Positions 61,036-64,000 of a stretch of DNA of 64,000 nt are shown piece after piece. Origin of the DNA: an uncultured Prevotella sp. (lineage in GTDB: Bacteria > Bacteroidota > Bacteroidia > Bacteroidales > Bacteroidaceae); NCBI GenBank assembly GCA_946405145.1, contig CAMJGE010000007.1:1-64000 (forward strand), written 5' to 3'. Position 1 is the stretch's first letter; the number at the start of each line of letters is the position of its first letter. The position numbers and the translations under genes were made by a program. The notes beneath the pieces were generated by a model that worked only from the letters and a program-made list of their open reading frames with translations, did not search any database and was not told the origin of the DNA.

Positions 61036-61072
61036 GTAAAAAAAGTAAAAAAGTAAAAAGTAAAAAAGTAAA
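61036..61072 (+). repeat. Short tandem GTAAAAA(n) repeat ahead of pheA
   Basis: Five units of GTA followed by 3-6 more A run directly into the pheA ATG. The leader is therefore A-rich and free of structure, as favoured for translation start in Bacteroidota. The A-tract lengths vary between units and could slip in replication. Confidence 0.7.
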
Positions 61073-61915
61073 ATGAAGAGAATTGCCATTCAAGGACTGA
61101 TCGGGTCGTTCCACGATATTGCGGCACACCTGTATTTCGAAGGAGAACAGATACAGCTCATTTGCTGTTCAACCTTCGAGCAGGTCTTTGATACGATTAA
61201 GAAAGATCCCACAGCCATCGGCATGTTGGCCATCGAGAATACGATTGCTGGTAGTCTGCTGCATAACTATGAGTTGTTGCGCGATAGTGGTACAACCGTA
61301 GTAGGGGAGCATAAGCTCCACATCTCACATTGCATCTGCTGTTTGCCAGAGGATGATTGGGATACGATTTCTGAAGTCCATTCCCATCCCGTAGCCCTGA
61401 TGCAGTGCCGTGAGTTCCTAGCTCAGCACCCTCAGTTGAAGAATGTGGAAGCTGAGGATACGGCAGGCTCTGCCAAGATGATTGCTGAGGGACAGAAAAA
61501 GGGCTGGGCTGCGATCTGTCATGCTGAGGCCGCTAAGCTGTATGGCTTGAAGGTGCTTGAGGATCACATTGAGGACAATAAGCACAACTTCACCCGTTTC
61601 CTCGTGGTGTCGAATCCCAACAAGGCAGATATGTTGCGCCCGCTGACAGAGGCCAACAAGTCGAGCATCGTCTTCTCACTGCCCCACGAGGAGGGTTCGC
61701 TCTCTCATGTGCTGGCGATCCTCTCATTCTACAAGATCAACCTCACGAAGATTCAGTCGCTGCCGATTATCGGGCACGAGTGGGAGTATCTGTTCTATGT
61801 CGATGTGATGTACGACGATCTCACGCGATACCGCCAGTCGATCGATGCGATTATCCCATTAACCAAAGATTTAAAGATTTTAGGAGAATATAAAGATGGC
61901 AAACAAACCAATTGA
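61073..61915 (+). CDS. pheA: Prephenate dehydratase
   Basis: PheA converts prephenate to phenylpyruvate for phenylalanine. The 280-residue monofunctional protein has the catalytic domain (IAIQGLIGSFHDIAA, LAIENTIAGSLLHNYELL, AEDTAGSAKMIAEG, the active-site Thr motif HNFTRFLVV) and a C-terminal ACT domain (EEGSLSHVLAILSFYKINLTKIQSLPI, residues about 205-275) that binds Phe for feedback inhibition. There is no fused chorismate mutase; that activity is on the third gene. It overlaps the aminotransferase gene by 20 bases and is controlled by the upstream attenuator. Confidence 0.95.
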   Translation: MKRIAIQGLIGSFHDIAAHLYFEGEQIQLICCSTFEQVFDTIKKDPTAIGMLAIENTIAGSLLHNYELLRDSGTTVVGEHKLHISHCICCLPEDDWDTISEVHSHPVALMQCREFLAQHPQLKNVEAEDTAGSAKMIAEGQKKGWAAICHAEAAKLYGLKVLEDHIEDNKHNFTRFLVVSNPNKADMLRPLTEANKSSIVFSLPHEEGSLSHVLAILSFYKINLTKIQSLPIIGHEWEYLFYVDVMYDDLTRYRQSIDAIIPLTKDLKILGEYKDGKQTN

Positions 61916-63068
61916 ACCGGCAGAGCGCCTGTCGCTCGTTAGTGAATATTACTTCAGCAGGAAACTGAAGGAAGTGGCAGAAATGAATGCCAAGGGCAAG
62001 GATATCATCAGTCTTGCCATTGGCAGTCCTGATATGCCACCATCGGAGCAGACCATCGAAAAGCTTTGTGAGGTGGCGCGTCAACCCAATGCTCACGGCT
62101 ATCAGCCCACGATGGGTACACCAGAGTTACGCGAGGCGATGACAGGTTTTTACAAGCGTTGGTATAACGTTGATCTCGATGCCAAGACAGAGGTGCTGCC
62201 CCTGATTGGCTCAAAGGAGGGAATCCTTCATGTCACCCTCGCCTTTGTGAATCCTGGCGATGAGGTGCTGGTGCCCAATCCTGGCTATCCTACCTACACT
62301 TCGCTCTCGAAGATCTTGGGGGCTAAGATCGTGAATTACAACCTGCGTGAGAATCATGGTTGGCAACCTGACTTCGAAGAACTTGAGAAGATGGATCTCT
62401 CTCGTGTAAAACTGATGTGGACCAACTATCCGAATATGCCGACAGGTGGACGTGCGCAGCGTGAGACCTATGAGCGTCTGGTGAAGTTTGCCAAGGATCA
62501 CGGTATCGTGGTGGTGAATGACAACCCCTACAGCTTTATCCTGAGCGAAGAGCATCTGAGCATCCTTCAGATACCAGGTGCCAAAGACTGCTGCATCGAG
62601 TTTAATTCGATGTCGAAGAGTCATAACATGCCTGGTTGGCGTGTGGGTCTCTGTGCCACCAATGCTGAGTTTATCTCATGGATCTTGAAGGTACAGTCGA
62701 ATATCGAGAGCGGCACCTTCCGTGGCATTCAACTGGCTGCTGCTGAGGCATATAACAATGATGAGGCTTGGCATCGTGAGTATAATATCAACACCTATGC
62801 CCGTCGCCGCCAGTGGGCAGAGAAGATTATGGATGCACTGGGTTGTACCTATGATAAGAACCAGGTGGGTATGTTCCTCTGGGGAAAGATTCCCGCTGAC
62901 ATCAAGAATGTCGAGGACCTGACGGAAAAGGTTCTTCACGAGGCTCGTGTCTTCATCACCCCAGGCTTCATCTTCGGCTCGAACGGTGAGCGCTACATCC
63001 GCATCTCCCTCTGTGCCAAAGAAGAGAAAATCCAACAAGCATTAGAAAGAATCAAAAAAGCAATATAA
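61896..63068 (+). CDS. Class I/II PLP aminotransferase (aromatic/prephenate type by context)
   Basis: This 390-residue fold-type I aminotransferase has GSPDMPPSEQ, the aromatic-ring stacking region VPNPGYPTYTS, the Asn-Pro loop NYPNMPTGG, DNPYSFIL and the PLP-binding Lys in SMSKSHNMPGWRVG. It resembles LL-diaminopimelate and aspartate aminotransferase-like enzymes. Lying between pheA and the DAHP synthase gene, it likely transaminates phenylpyruvate, 4-hydroxyphenylpyruvate or prephenate; the exact substrate is inference. ATG 61896 overlaps the pheA end. Confidence 0.9.
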   Translation: MANKPIEPAERLSLVSEYYFSRKLKEVAEMNAKGKDIISLAIGSPDMPPSEQTIEKLCEVARQPNAHGYQPTMGTPELREAMTGFYKRWYNVDLDAKTEVLPLIGSKEGILHVTLAFVNPGDEVLVPNPGYPTYTSLSKILGAKIVNYNLRENHGWQPDFEELEKMDLSRVKLMWTNYPNMPTGGRAQRETYERLVKFAKDHGIVVVNDNPYSFILSEEHLSILQIPGAKDCCIEFNSMSKSHNMPGWRVGLCATNAEFISWILKVQSNIESGTFRGIQLAAAEAYNNDEAWHREYNINTYARRRQWAEKIMDALGCTYDKNQVGMFLWGKIPADIKNVEDLTEKVLHEARVFITPGFIFGSNGERYIRISLCAKEEKIQQALERIKKAI

Positions 63069-63070
63069 TT

Positions 63071-64000
63071 ATGGAACTAGAATTAGCACCACTGAATTTA
63101 CCGAGTGACAATGAACGTCCCTTCGTGATTGCAGGCCCATGCTCTGCAGAGACTGAGGAACAAGTGATGACCACAGCCCGCGAGTTGGCTATGAAAGGCT
63201 GCCACAACTTCCGTGCAGGTGTCTGGAAGCCTCGTACCAAGCCAGGTGGCTTCGAGGGTCATGGTGAGCCTGCGCTCGCATGGCTGAAGCAGGTGAAGGA
63301 AGACACCAAGATGCTGGTCTCTACCGAGGTGGCTACACCAGAGCATGTAGAGCTGTGTCTGAAATATGGCATTGATATTCTCTGGATTGGTGCCCGCACC
63401 TCTGCCAACCCCTTTGCCATGCAGGCGATAGCTGATGCACTGAAGGGTGTCGATGTGCCTGTATTTGTGAAGAATCCTGTGAATCCCGACCTGGAGTTGT
63501 GGGTAGGAGCGTTGGAGCGTCTGAATCAGGCTGGTGTGAAGCGCTTAGGTGCCATCCATCGTGGTTTCTCAAGCTACGAGCAGAAGATCTACCGCAATGC
63601 ACCGATGTGGCAGATCCCCATCGAGTTGCGTCGCCGTATCCCAGAGTTGCCATTGATCAGTGATCCCTCACATATCGGAGGTCGTCGTGAGTTGATTGCC
63701 CCGCTTTGTCAGCAGGCAATGGACCTTGGTTTCGATGGTCTGATCGTTGAGAGCCATTGCGACCCCGACAAGGCTTGGAGTGATGCCAAGCAGCAGGTGA
63801 CCCCTGATGTGCTCGACTACATCCTGAGTCTGTTGGTGATCCGTGATGAGCACACGATGACAGAGGGTATTTCACAGCTCCGTAAGGAGATCGACGAGCT
63901 CGACAATCAGTTGATGGATCTGCTTGCCAAGCGTATGAAGGTATGCCGTGAGATTGGTCAGTATAAGAAGGAGCACAACATGACGGTGCTGCAGGCCAAC
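63071..64000 (+). CDS. Bifunctional DAHP synthase / chorismate mutase (3' partial)
   Basis: From ATG 63071, two bases after the aminotransferase stop, 310 residues are visible and the frame is open at the right edge. Residues 1-260 are a type I-beta (KDO8PS-like) 3-deoxy-D-arabino-heptulosonate 7-phosphate synthase: FVIAGPCSAE, RAGVWKPRTKPGGFEG, GARTSANPFA, VKNPVNPDLEL, SDPSHIGGRRE and GLIVESHCDPDKA. From residue about 263, TEGISQLRKEIDELDNQLMDLLAKRM begins an AroQ-class chorismate mutase domain. The protein commits carbon to aromatics and converts chorismate to prephenate for the first gene of the operon. Confidence 0.95.
   Translation, partial: MELELAPLNLPSDNERPFVIAGPCSAETEEQVMTTARELAMKGCHNFRAGVWKPRTKPGGFEGHGEPALAWLKQVKEDTKMLVSTEVATPEHVELCLKYGIDILWIGARTSANPFAMQAIADALKGVDVPVFVKNPVNPDLELWVGALERLNQAGVKRLGAIHRGFSSYEQKIYRNAPMWQIPIELRRRIPELPLISDPSHIGGRRELIAPLCQQAMDLGFDGLIVESHCDPDKAWSDAKQQVTPDVLDYILSLLVIRDEHTMTEGISQLRKEIDELDNQLMDLLAKRMKVCREIGQYKKEHNMTVLQAN

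Noticed and set aside
1..64000. tRNA, rRNA or complete insertion sequence
   Set aside because: No cloverleaf-like segment, rRNA stretch or transposase frame was noticed on reading; a tRNA scan would be decisive and could not be run.

Overview
The window looks like chromosomal DNA from a Bacteroidota member of the Prevotella type. The main reasons are the promoters, which repeatedly show the TTTG / TAnnTTTG pattern (TTTG or TTG about 19-22 bases upstream of TAnnTTTG) instead of -35/-10 hexamers, and family-typical genes: a FimB/Mfa2-like lipoprotein, type III glutamine synthetase, a UpxY-type NusG paralogue, the sigma54 regulator-lptE-TPR-secG block and the pheA-aminotransferase-DAHP synthase/chorismate mutase block. 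I saw no rRNA, tRNA, CRISPR array or transposase. No species can be named from sequence alone.

Layout. 1-7 kb: the end of a Na/Pi cotransporter fused to PhoU and a DNA-binding winged helix, a split cytochrome c maturation pair (ccsA, resB), a fimbrial-type lipoprotein, cysE, a small lipoprotein and an AmpG-like permease. 7-16 kb: a 1228-residue glycosyltransferase-DUF4922-SpoIID fusion, then rlmN-pdxA and the sigma54 regulator-lptE-TPR-secG block. 16-27.8 kb: a palindromic MITE-like element, a histidine acid phosphatase, glnN, the agmatine-to-putrescine pair aguB/aguA, an unusual FetA-like ATPase with a FetB-nuclease fusion, nif3/C4 zinc-ribbon and holA. 27.8-37.6 kb: an 800-base AT-rich gap, an XRE regulator with pyrK-pyrD, a candidate small RNA, aroC, slyD, an M48 protease, a triple palindrome array, a porin gene broken by an amber codon, a C1B peptidase and an FNT channel. 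37.6-43.9 kb: three overlapping Cache sensor genes (one intact kinase, one frameshifted with a degenerate kinase core, one without kinase), a nitroreductase and an SDR.

44.7-60.8 kb is one tightly packed 18-gene operon led by a UpxY-type antiterminator. It encodes two acyl carrier proteins, a ketosynthase and an active-site-less partner, two hotdog dehydratases, an O-methyltransferase, a LolA-like carrier, an MMPL exporter fused to an acyltransferase, a glycosyltransferase-acyltransferase fusion, a BtrH-like acyltransferase, an esterase and two further acyltransferases. This resembles aryl-polyene (APE)/flexirubin-type loci, but the ammonia-lyase, starter-unit ligase and ketoreductase are absent from the window, so the product is uncertain and may be novel. 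The genes imply chain building on ACPs, methylation, transfer to a (glyco)lipid and delivery to the outer membrane.

60.8-64 kb is an aromatic amino acid operon (pheA, aminotransferase, DAHP synthase-chorismate mutase cut by the right edge). It is preceded by a Phe/Tyr-rich leader peptide with a terminator and a perfectly matched competing antiterminator arm, a textbook-like attenuator and the clearest regulatory discovery here.
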